A stretch of 7,100 bases of DNA, from assembly GCA_017577925.1 (NCBI GenBank), contig PKQU01000107.1, positions 1-7,100 of the forward strand, given 5' to 3'. The DNA comes from Bacillota bacterium. Its GTDB lineage: Bacteria > Bacillota > Bacilli > Calditerricolales > Calditerricolaceae. Made by a program: the position numbers and the translations under genes. How positions within the stretch are numbered: position 1 is the stretch's first letter; every line of letters begins with the position of its first letter. The notes below the pieces were generated by a model. That model was not told the DNA's origin and did no database searches. It saw only the letters and a list, made by a program, of their open reading frames with translations. Shown in pieces: positions 1 through 5,444 of this stretch.

Positions 1-233
1 ATCTCGGTGCGCAAGAAGCCCTTTGCGCGCTGCAGCGTCTCCAGCGATGTGGCCTTCTCCTCCTCGCTGCCCAGCACACTGACATACACCTTGGCCACCT
101 GCAGGTCGCGCGTGAGCTCCACATCGGTAATGGAGACAAACCCTAAGCGCGGGTCTTTCAACTCGCGCTGGAGGATGTCGCTCAGCTCTTCTTTGATCCG
201 TTCCGCCAAACGCTGGATACGGTAGTTGGGCAC
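1..233 (-). CDS. rbfA: Ribosome-binding factor A, 5' part (runs off the left edge)
   Basis: RbfA is a small KH-fold protein that binds the free 30S subunit and helps late maturation of the 5' end of 16S rRNA, notably during cold adaptation. The visible 77 codons read MPNYRIQRLAERIKEEL..., followed by the conserved stretch LKDPRLGFVSITDVELTRDLQ and then AKVYVSVLG, the alpha-beta signature of the family. The usual length is about 115-120 residues, so roughly the C-terminal third is missing beyond the window. The start is the GTG at 233, chosen because a GAGGTG ribosome binding site lies six bases upstream. An in-frame GTG at 242 would overlap that site and is less likely. The gene lies 26 nt after ylxP and closes the visible operon, its normal place in Bacillales. 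Nothing looks broken. Identification rests on sequence pattern and gene order and is firm. Confidence 0.95.
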   Translation of the reverse strand, partial: MPNYRIQRLAERIKEELSDILQRELKDPRLGFVSITDVELTRDLQVAKVYVSVLGSEEEKATSLETLQRAKGFLRTE

Positions 234-239
234 GGTTTC

Positions 240-245
240 CACCTC
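240..245 (-). promoter_or_regulatory. Ribosome binding site of rbfA
   Basis: On the minus strand this reads GAGGTG, six bases before the GTG at 233. It decides between two in-frame GTG codons (233 and 242), since the upstream GTG overlaps the site itself. Confidence 0.65.
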
Positions 246-259
246 GCTTCCATTGCCCC

Positions 260-541
260 CTAGAGGTACATCAGGTCGACGCGCAAGACTTCCAGTCCGT
301 CGTGGGCTTCGACAAACCGCCGCACACGCTCCAGTTCCGCTTCGAGAAAGCGGCGCTCGCCGGCCACCGCGGCGAAGGCCAGGGTGGTCCGCTGCCAGTG
401 GTCCCAATAATCCACCTCGGCAGCGGACACGTTAAACCGGCTCTTCACCCGATTCAGGACGCGCTTGACGACCCCGCGCTTCTCTTTTAGCGACCGGCAG
501 CCCGGGAGGAAGCACTCGCAGGCGAGACAGGCGACAATCAC
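260..541 (-). CDS. ylxP: YlxP, DUF503 family small protein
   Basis: This 93-residue protein belongs to the DUF503/YlxP family, found between infB and rbfA in many Bacillota. Its biochemical role is not settled. A function in ribosome assembly or RNA metabolism is inferred from the conserved neighbourhood. Family hallmarks seen are the hydrophobic first strand ending in CECFLPGCRSLKEKR (residues 8-22), then RVLNRVKSRFNVSAAEVDYWDHWQRTTLAFA (the alpha-beta-loop with conserved WQRT), and a final amphipathic helix with the ending VLRVDLMYL. There is no signal peptide or membrane segment. The start is GTG, forming a GTGA overlap with the infB stop, so translation is probably coupled. A TTGGAGGAA ribosome binding site sits within the infB end, with a rather long spacer of about 13 nt after GGAGG. 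Length is normal. Confidence 0.93.
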   Translation of the reverse strand: MIVACLACECFLPGCRSLKEKRGVVKRVLNRVKSRFNVSAAEVDYWDHWQRTTLAFAAVAGERRFLEAELERVRRFVEAHDGLEVLRVDLMYL

Positions 542-2952
542 GCGCGCGACGCTTCCTCCAAGCGGGAGACCTCAATAACGTCTCCCTCTTTGATGTCTTG
601 GAAGTTTTCCAGCGTCAGGCCGCATTCGTACCCCTGGGCTACCTCGCGCACGTCGTCCTTGAAGCGCTTCAGGGATTCAAGTTTGCCCTCGTAGATGACA
701 ACGCCGTCGCGCACCAAGCGCGCAATCCCGTCGCGCACCACCTTGCCCTCGGTAACGTAGCAACCGGCCACCGTACCGACCTTGGAGATCTTGAACACCT
801 GACGCACTTCGGCCCGGCCGACGAGCACTTCGCGGTACTCGGGCTCGAGGAGCCCCTTCATCGCCGCCTCGATCTCGTCGATCACCTCGTAGATGATGCG
901 GTGCAGGCGGATGTCCACCTTTTCCCGCTCCGCCGCGCTGCGCGCCGACGGTTCCGGCCGGACGTTAAAGCCGATGATGATGGCATTCGACGCGGCGGCC
1001 AGGTTGACGTCGGATTCGGTGATTGCCCCGACGGCGGCATGGATGACGTTGACGCGCACGCCCTGGACATCCATCTTGCCGAGGGCCCCTTTCAGCGCCT
1101 CCACCGACCCTTGCACGTCGGCCTTGATGATGACGTTGATCTCCTTGATATCGCCTTCCTGGATCTTCTTGAACAGATCGTCGAGGTTGACCTTGGCCGA
1201 CGCCTGACGTTCGGCCTCCCGCGCCCGCTCGGCCCGGGCTTCGCCAATTTCCCGCGCCTTGCGCTCGTCCTCGAAGACCATGAACGCGTCACCGGCCGAC
1301 GGCACGTCGTTGAGGCCGGTGATCTCCACCGGCGTCGACGGGCCGGCCTCCTTCAGCCGCTCGCCGCGCTCGTTGGTCATCGCCCGCACACGGCCGTAGG
1401 TGTTGCCAACGACGATCGGATCGCCCACACGCAACGTGCCGTGTTGCACCAGCACCGTCGCCACCGGGCCACGGCCGCGGTCCAGCTTGGCCTCGATGAC
1501 CGTTCCGCGGGCGCGCTTGTTCGGGTTGGCCTTCAGTTCCTGCATCTCGGCCACAAGGAGAATCATCTCCAGAAGTTCGTCAATGCCCTGCTTCTTCAGC
1601 GCCGAGATCGGCACGAAGATCGTGTCGCCGCCCCACTCCTCGGGGACAAGGCCATGCTCGGTCAGCTCCTGCTTGACGCGATCGGGGTTGGCCTCCGGCT
1701 TGTCAATCTTGTTGACGGCGACGATGATCGGCACGCCCGCCGCCTTGGCGTGGTTGATCGCCTCCACCGTCTGCGGCATGACGCCGTCGTCGGCGGCCAC
1801 GACCAGAACGGTAATGTCCGTCACCTTGGCCCCGCGGGCGCGCATCGCCGTGAACGCCTCGTGGCCAGGCGTGTCGAGGAAGGTGATCTTCTTCCCGTTC
1901 ACCTCCACCTGGTACGCCCCGATGTGCTGGGTAATGCCGCCGGCCTCCTGCGCCGCCACGTTGGCGTGGCGAATGGCGTCAAGGAGCGTCGTTTTCCCGT
2001 GGTCGACGTGACCCATGATCGTCACCACTGGGGGTCGTTCCACCAGGTCGGCCGGATCGTCCACTTCCTCGATCGTCTCGAAGTTCAGCTCGTCAATGAC
2101 AACCTTCTCCTCCACCTGCACGCCGTACTCTTCGCAGATGAGGTAGATGGCGTCCTTGTCAACGGTCTGGTTGATCGTCGCCAGAATCCCGAGTGCCATC
2201 AGCTTCTTGATGATTTCCGCCGGCTCCTTGTTCAACTTCTTGGCCAGCTCGCCGACGGTAAGGTCGCCGCTGATTTCGATCTTCTCCGGTGTTTTCTTCT
2301 CCGGTTTCTTCGGCTCGGGCGCCTTCTCCGCCTTCTTGGTGTCCTTGCCCTTCTTGCCCTTGCCGGCCGGCTTGCTGTCGTCAAACCGCTTCGGCGCGGG
2401 TTTCGTCCGCTTGGGCTTGAAGCGGCGCTCCATCTCGTCGTCGTCGAGGAAGCGATCGTCGAGCTCCTCTTCGTTTACGGGTGTCGGCTCCTCCTTCGCC
2501 GTCTCGCTCACGGCCGCCGCCGGCTTCCGCTCCGCCTCCTGCGCCACTGCGCCCTGCTGGCTCGCGCGCTCCTCCTTGGCCGCCTCGCCGGGCTTGCCCG
2601 CCTTTTTCCCTTCGTTGCGGCCCGCCTTGTCCACCGTTTCGGCTACCGCTCCCTCGCCGGGCTTGTCGCGATGGGTCGCGCCCTGCTGGGCCGTCTGCTG
2701 CGGTTGTTGGGCCTGTTGCCCTTCCGCGGTTCGCATCCCACCGGAGCGCTTCCGGCGACGGCGACGGCGTTTGTCCCCGGGTTTGCGCTCGCTGGCCTTT
2801 TTGAAATAGTCGTCCAGCTTCCGCAGGGTTTCTTCATCGATCACGCTCATGTGGTTGGCCACCGGCACATCGAGGCGCTTCAAGATGGCGATCAGGTCCT
2901 TGCTGCTGACGTTGCGTTCTTTGGCGTATTCGTACACGCGCATCTTGCTCAT
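538..2952 (-). CDS. infB: Translation initiation factor IF-2
   Basis: IF-2 is the cytoplasmic GTPase that delivers fMet-tRNA to the 30S subunit and promotes 50S joining. The 804-residue product has the expected order. An N-terminal IF2_N helical domain (about 1-52, MSKMRVYEYAKERNVSSKDLI) is followed by a charged low-complexity linker (about 53-225, with a basic run at 61-69 and a Gln-rich patch at 79-90). A second IF2_N segment follows at about 226-290. The G domain has P-loop GHVDHGKT at 314-321, GGIT at 338-341, DTPGH at 360-364, NKID at 414-417 and SAL at 450-452. Beta-barrel domain II spans about 480-575, domain III about 600-690, and the fMet-tRNA-binding C-terminal domain about 705-800. 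All GTPase motifs are intact. The protein is longer than the B. subtilis one (about 716 residues), mainly because of the linker. The ATG overlaps the ylxQ stop (ATGA), with GGGGGTG five bases upstream. An ATG three codons further in is an alternative start. Confidence 0.99.
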   Translation of the reverse strand: MSKMRVYEYAKERNVSSKDLIAILKRLDVPVANHMSVIDEETLRKLDDYFKKASERKPGDKRRRRRRKRSGGMRTAEGQQAQQPQQTAQQGATHRDKPGEGAVAETVDKAGRNEGKKAGKPGEAAKEERASQQGAVAQEAERKPAAAVSETAKEEPTPVNEEELDDRFLDDDEMERRFKPKRTKPAPKRFDDSKPAGKGKKGKDTKKAEKAPEPKKPEKKTPEKIEISGDLTVGELAKKLNKEPAEIIKKLMALGILATINQTVDKDAIYLICEEYGVQVEEKVVIDELNFETIEEVDDPADLVERPPVVTIMGHVDHGKTTLLDAIRHANVAAQEAGGITQHIGAYQVEVNGKKITFLDTPGHEAFTAMRARGAKVTDITVLVVAADDGVMPQTVEAINHAKAAGVPIIVAVNKIDKPEANPDRVKQELTEHGLVPEEWGGDTIFVPISALKKQGIDELLEMILLVAEMQELKANPNKRARGTVIEAKLDRGRGPVATVLVQHGTLRVGDPIVVGNTYGRVRAMTNERGERLKEAGPSTPVEITGLNDVPSAGDAFMVFEDERKAREIGEARAERAREAERQASAKVNLDDLFKKIQEGDIKEINVIIKADVQGSVEALKGALGKMDVQGVRVNVIHAAVGAITESDVNLAAASNAIIIGFNVRPEPSARSAAEREKVDIRLHRIIYEVIDEIEAAMKGLLEPEYREVLVGRAEVRQVFKISKVGTVAGCYVTEGKVVRDGIARLVRDGVVIYEGKLESLKRFKDDVREVAQGYECGLTLENFQDIKEGDVIEVSRLEEASRA

Positions 2953-3272
2953 GCTTTCACCCCCAGTGAGTCGTTCCCGGCCAGCTCCCTCAGCCGGCGT
3001 GCAAAGTTCTCATCGGTTACGCCGACGATCACGCGCTGCTCCTTCCCCAACGCCTCTCCCAACTGTGTTCGGTCCGATGTCACCACCAGGGGAACGGCAT
3101 AAAAGGCGCACTTGTCCTGCCACTTCTTCCGCGTTCGCTCCGACGCGTCGGCGGCCAGAATGACCAGGCGCACCCGGCCCCGGCGCACCGCCCTGAGCAC
3201 CAGCTCATCGCCCGTCACCACGCGCCCGGCGCGATAGGCGAGTCCCAAAAGCTGGTGAAAGGGATCACGCAT
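2949..3272 (-). CDS. ylxQ: YlxQ, L7Ae-family kink-turn RNA-binding protein
   Basis: This 107-residue protein belongs to the ribosomal protein L7Ae/L30e superfamily. B. subtilis YlxQ and its paralogue YbxF bind kink-turn RNA, but the cellular RNA target of YlxQ is unclear. Visible family features are the N-terminal LLGLAYRAGRVVTGDELVLRAVRRG (8-32, the conserved RAG...G-E helix region), then VRLVILAADASERTRKK (34-50, with the D-A-S motif that precedes the RNA-contacting helix), a C-A-F-Y-A-V-P-L strand, and LGEALGKEQRVIVGVTDENFARRL (71-94, the G-K...V-A/G-V-T-D motif). The start ATG lies 8 nt inside the end of ylxR. The end overlaps infB by 4 nt. The ribosome binding site is weak (GTGGGTGGG), so translation is probably coupled to ylxR. 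No defect is seen. Confidence 0.95.
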   Translation of the reverse strand: MRDPFHQLLGLAYRAGRVVTGDELVLRAVRRGRVRLVILAADASERTRKKWQDKCAFYAVPLVVTSDRTQLGEALGKEQRVIVGVTDENFARRLRELAGNDSLGVKA

Positions 3273-3540
3273 CGGTCTTGCCCACCCACTTTTCTTCTAA
3301 TTCTTGGTATACCTCGTCCGGAATGGCCACGCTCAAGGCCCGTTCAAGGGCTTTTTTCTTCCGGGCCTGGGCAAAGCAGGCGCTTTGGCCGCACAGGTAC
3401 GCGCCACGGCCGTTCGCCTTCCCCGTCGGGTCGACGATGACATTCCCTTCCGGCGTGCGCACCACACGGATCAGCGATTTCTTGGGAAACATCTCCTGGC
3501 AGGCGACACATTTGCGCATGGGAACCTTTTTCGGCCGCAT
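3265..3540 (-). CDS. rnpM: YlxR / RnpM, RNase P modulator (DUF448)
   Basis: This 91-residue protein of the YlxR (DUF448) family is an RNA-binding factor recently renamed RnpM in B. subtilis because it binds and modulates RNase P. The signature is complete: RKCVACQEMFPKKSLIRVVRTPEGNVIVDPTGKANGRGAYLC at about 9-50, including the hallmark DPTGK...GRGAYLC. A basic helix (ARKKKALERAL) follows at 59-69. Four cysteines are arranged as CVAC (11, 14) and C50/C55, a possible metal site that many homologues have only in part. The start is the ATG at 3540 because AAGGAGGGG lies six bases upstream. A longer frame starting at 3633 would run into the end of nusA and adds an unconserved, proline-rich extension. 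The gene follows nusA by 37 nt and overlaps ylxQ by 8 nt. Confidence 0.95.
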   Translation of the reverse strand: MRPKKVPMRKCVACQEMFPKKSLIRVVRTPEGNVIVDPTGKANGRGAYLCGQSACFAQARKKKALERALSVAIPDEVYQELEEKWVGKTDA

Positions 3541-3546
3541 TGCGCT

Positions 3547-3555
3547 CCCCTCCTT
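3547..3555 (-). promoter_or_regulatory. Ribosome binding site of ylxR
   Basis: The minus strand reads AAGGAGGGG, six bases before the ATG at 3540. It is a near-perfect site and fixes the short start of ylxR, against the longer in-frame ATG at 3633 that lies within nusA. Confidence 0.85.
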
Positions 3556-3577
3556 TTCTCCCTCGGCCCCGGGCGGC

Positions 3578-4807
3578 TCAACGCGGTTCGGTCGGGTCCG
3601 TGACGGTGTCATCGGAGACATCGGAGGCCGCATCCCCCGCTGCGCCTTCTTCCTCCGGTTCCGCGTCTACGGCTATGCCAGCCGTGTCGGTGTCCGCCTC
3701 CCACACCTCATCGGCAGCCCACGCGTCGTCTTCGCCGGCGGTGTTTTCCGCCTCGGGATCCCACAGCCCCTCCTCGCGGGCCTGCGTCTCGCTCTTGATG
3801 TCGATCTTCCAGCCCGTCAGCTTCGCCGCCAGGCGCGCGTTTTGCCCGCGTCGGCCGATGGCCAAGGACAACTGGTGGTCGGGTACGATGACACGGCTCA
3901 CCTTGCTGTCCCGGTCGATGAGAACGTGGACGACCTTCGCCGGGCTGAGGGCGTTGGCGATGAACTCTGCCGGGTCATCGGACCAGCGGACGATGTCCAC
4001 CTTCTCCCCGTTCAGCTCGCCCACCACCGTCTGCACGCGCATCCCCTTCGGCCCGACACAGGCTCCCACGGGGTCGACGTTCGGGTCGTGCGAGGTGACG
4101 GCGATTTTCGAGCGCTCGCCAGCCTCCCGCGCCACGGCCTTGATCTCAACGACGCCGTCGTAGATCTCGGGCACCTCCAGTTCAAACAGGCGCTTCAAGA
4201 GGCCGGGATGGGTGCGCGACAGGAGGATCTGCGGCCCCTTGGTCGTCTTTTCCACGCGCGTGATGTAGGCCTTGATGCGGTCGCCCTGCTTCACGTCGTC
4301 GGTCGGCATGAGCTCGTGAAGCGGCAGGAGGCCCTCCGTGCGCCCCAGATCGACGTACAGGTAGCGGCTGTCGCGTCGCTGGACGATACCGGTGATGATG
4401 TCGTGCTCGCGATCGACAAAGGTGTGGTAGATGATCTGCCGCTCGGCCTCGCGAATACGCTGGGTCACCACCTGCTTCGCCGTCTGGGCGGCGATGCGCC
4501 CGAAATCGCGCGGCGTCACCTCAATCTCCACGATGTCGCCAAGCTGGTAGTTGGGGTTCATTTCCTTCGCCGTGTCGAGGGCGATCTCCAGGCGCGGGTC
4601 GGTAACCTCTTCCACCACGGTCTTGCGCGCGTACACCTTCACTTCGCCTGTCTCCCGGTTGATGTCGACGCGCACGTTCTGGGCGGAATTGAAATTGCGC
4701 TTATAGCCCGAAATGAGCGCCGCCTCAATGGCCTCGATTAGCGTCTCCTTGCTGATGCCCTTTTCCCGTTCGAGATCGTTGAGCGCCTGGATAAAGTCGG
4801 CGTTCAT
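3578..4807 (-). CDS. nusA: Transcription elongation/termination factor NusA
   Basis: NusA binds RNA polymerase near the RNA exit channel, promotes pausing and stimulates intrinsic termination at weak terminators. The 409-residue product shows an RNAP-binding N-terminal domain (1 to about 125, with ISKETLIEAIEAALISGYKRNF and VTPRDFGRIAAQTAKQVVTQR). The S1 domain follows (about 133-198, DIITGIVQRRDSRYLYVDLGRTEGLLP). KH1 spans about 200-277 with GPKG at 252-255, and KH2 about 280-343 with GRRG at 318-321, followed by TGWKIDIKSE. As in other Bacillota, the E. coli acidic-repeat domains are absent. Instead there is a 65-residue tail rich in D, E and A, with no lysine or arginine until the last residue. 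That makes the protein longer than B. subtilis NusA (371). The ATG is preceded by AAAGGAGG with a long 12-nt spacer. The gene starts 41 nt after rimP. Confidence 0.99.
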   Translation of the reverse strand: MNADFIQALNDLEREKGISKETLIEAIEAALISGYKRNFNSAQNVRVDINRETGEVKVYARKTVVEEVTDPRLEIALDTAKEMNPNYQLGDIVEIEVTPRDFGRIAAQTAKQVVTQRIREAERQIIYHTFVDREHDIITGIVQRRDSRYLYVDLGRTEGLLPLHELMPTDDVKQGDRIKAYITRVEKTTKGPQILLSRTHPGLLKRLFELEVPEIYDGVVEIKAVAREAGERSKIAVTSHDPNVDPVGACVGPKGMRVQTVVGELNGEKVDIVRWSDDPAEFIANALSPAKVVHVLIDRDSKVSRVIVPDHQLSLAIGRRGQNARLAAKLTGWKIDIKSETQAREEGLWDPEAENTAGEDDAWAADEVWEADTDTAGIAVDAEPEEEGAAGDAASDVSDDTVTDPTEPR

Positions 4808-4819
4808 GACGCGACGGTT

Positions 4820-4827
4820 CCTCCTTT
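4820..4827 (-). promoter_or_regulatory. Ribosome binding site of nusA, long spacer, possible loop
   Basis: The minus strand reads AAAGGAGG. It is strong but 12 bases from the ATG at 4807, with no nearer in-frame start codon. It is flanked by GGTT (4829-4832) and AACC (4816-4819), which could pair and present the site in a loop. A 5-bp ACGGT/ACCGT pairing (4837-4841 with 4814-4818) is an alternative. Whether either structure forms is inference. Confidence 0.6.
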
Positions 4828-4848
4828 CAACCCTTCACCGTGGTCCGG

Positions 4849-5319
4849 TCATTCCCACACGACGAGCAGACGGGCCTTGGCCACGAGGTCATAGGGGATG
4901 GTGTACACCGAACCCTCGTCGTCCAGGTCTTCGATGACCAGCGTCTGGCCGTCAAAGGATGTCAGATAGCCCTGGAACACGTTCTGGCGATCGAGCGGCT
5001 GGCGCGTGGTGACGTGGACCGCCTTCCCCACCGCCCAGTGGAAGTGACGCGGTTTGGTCAGCGGTCGCTCGGCTCCCGGTGAAGACACCTCCAGGAAATA
5101 CGCCTGGGGGATGGGATCCACCTCATCCAGGCGGGCGGAAAGCCGCTCGCTCACCCGGCTGCAGTCCTCAATATCCACGCCGCCCTCCTTATCGATATAG
5201 AGGCGCAGGTACCAGCTCCTGCCTTCCCGTTTAAACTCGACGTCGACCAACTCGCAGCCCTCTTCTTCCAAAATCGGCGCCGCCAATTGCTCGACGAGCG
5301 CTTCGATCGATTGGCTCAC
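4849..5319 (-). CDS. rimP: Ribosome maturation factor RimP
   Basis: RimP binds the pre-30S subunit and assists early 30S assembly (the S12 region). The older Bacillus name is YlxS. The 156-residue product matches the family length. The N-terminal alpha-beta domain (about 1-83) contains GCELVDVEFKREGRSWYLRLYID (21-43), the VDIEDCSRVSERLSARLDE segment (48-66) and the hallmark FLEVSSPGAERPL (75-87). The C-terminal SH3-like barrel (about 88-156) carries FQGYLTSFDGQTLVIED (115-131) and the final YDLVAKARLLV strand. The start is GTG at 5319, with AGGGAGGG six bases upstream. It is the first gene of the rimP-nusA-infB operon and lies just downstream of the promoter and hairpin described in the polC-rimP intergenic region. 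No oddities are visible in the coding sequence. Confidence 0.98.
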   Translation of the reverse strand: MSQSIEALVEQLAAPILEEEGCELVDVEFKREGRSWYLRLYIDKEGGVDIEDCSRVSERLSARLDEVDPIPQAYFLEVSSPGAERPLTKPRHFHWAVGKAVHVTTRQPLDRQNVFQGYLTSFDGQTLVIEDLDDEGSVYTIPYDLVAKARLLVVWE

Positions 5320-5325
5320 GACGAA

Positions 5326-5333
5326 CCCTCCCT
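5326..5333 (-). promoter_or_regulatory. Ribosome binding site of rimP
   Basis: The minus strand reads AGGGAGGG, six bases before the GTG at 5319, and supports this non-ATG start. It lies 9 bases beyond the end of the terminator U-tail, so any transcript that reads through the hairpin immediately exposes it. Confidence 0.8.
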
Positions 5334-5342
5334 GCTTTGCCT

Positions 5343-5371
5343 AACAAGAAAGAGTGGGTTGCCCCACTCTT
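5343..5371 (-). terminator. Intrinsic terminator / probable attenuator in the rimP leader
   Basis: On the minus strand AAGAGTGGG (5371-5363), a GCAA tetraloop (5362-5359) and CCCACTCTT (5358-5350) form a perfect 9-bp stem with a GNRA-type loop. The tail is TCTTGTT (5349-5343), a U-rich but twice-interrupted tract. The plus strand has no T-tract after the stem, so the signal acts only in the minus direction. It lies 74 bases after the polC stop but about 26 bases downstream of the predicted start site of the rimP promoter. It can therefore end polC transcripts and also attenuate the rimP operon. The broken U-tract resembles NusA-dependent terminators. Dependence on NusA is inference. Confidence 0.85.
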
Positions 5372-5379
5372 GTCGACAA
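5370..5379. repeat. 10-bp palindrome TTGTCGACAA overlapping the terminator arm
   Basis: This is a perfect palindrome in the rimP leader that overlaps the first two bases of the terminator's left arm. Its first eight bases on the minus strand (TTGTCGAC) also occur at the -35 region (5435-5428), 56 bases upstream. It could be an operator half, could compete with the terminator stem, or could be chance. Any function is unproven. Confidence 0.4.
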
Positions 5380-5406
5380 CGGTTATTCCGGCGCCATACG
5401 ACGTCT

Positions 5407-5435
5407 ATTATAGCATGCTCCGCATCCGTCGACAA
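5407..5435 (-). promoter_or_regulatory. Sigma-A type promoter of the rimP-nusA-infB operon
   Basis: On the minus strand, -35 TTGTCG (5435-5430, four of six matches to TTGACA) and -10 TATAAT (5412-5407, perfect) are separated by exactly 17 bases. A TGC immediately upstream of the -10 makes it an extended -10 element. It begins 9 bases after the polC stop and points to rimP. Transcription would start near 5400-5397, giving a leader of about 80 bases that contains the terminator hairpin. No comparable promoter was noticed inside the operon, though other promoters may exist upstream of polC. Confidence 0.85.
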
Positions 5436-5444
5436 TAAACCGTT

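Noticed and set aside
598..3102. 834-codon plus-strand open frame opposite infB and ylxQ
   Set aside because: Its codons are in exact register with infB codons, so antisense stops need TTA, CTA or TCA in infB, which this GC-rich gene avoids. The translation is His/Arg/Leu-rich, has no recognisable domain, and the sense strand encodes an unmistakable IF-2.
3541..3633. Longer N-terminus for ylxR starting at 3633
   Set aside because: It overlaps the end of nusA, adds an unconserved proline/arginine-rich extension, and ignores the excellent ribosome binding site just before the ATG at 3540.
3278..4741. 487-codon plus-strand open frame opposite nusA and ylxR
   Set aside because: It is in register with nusA codons, the same codon-bias artefact. 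The product resembles no family, and the opposite strand is clearly NusA.
5383..5397. Four-codon ORF (ATG GCG CCG GAA TAA) at the start of the rimP leader transcript
   Set aside because: It would be almost leaderless, has no ribosome binding site and no regulatory codon run. It is most likely chance.
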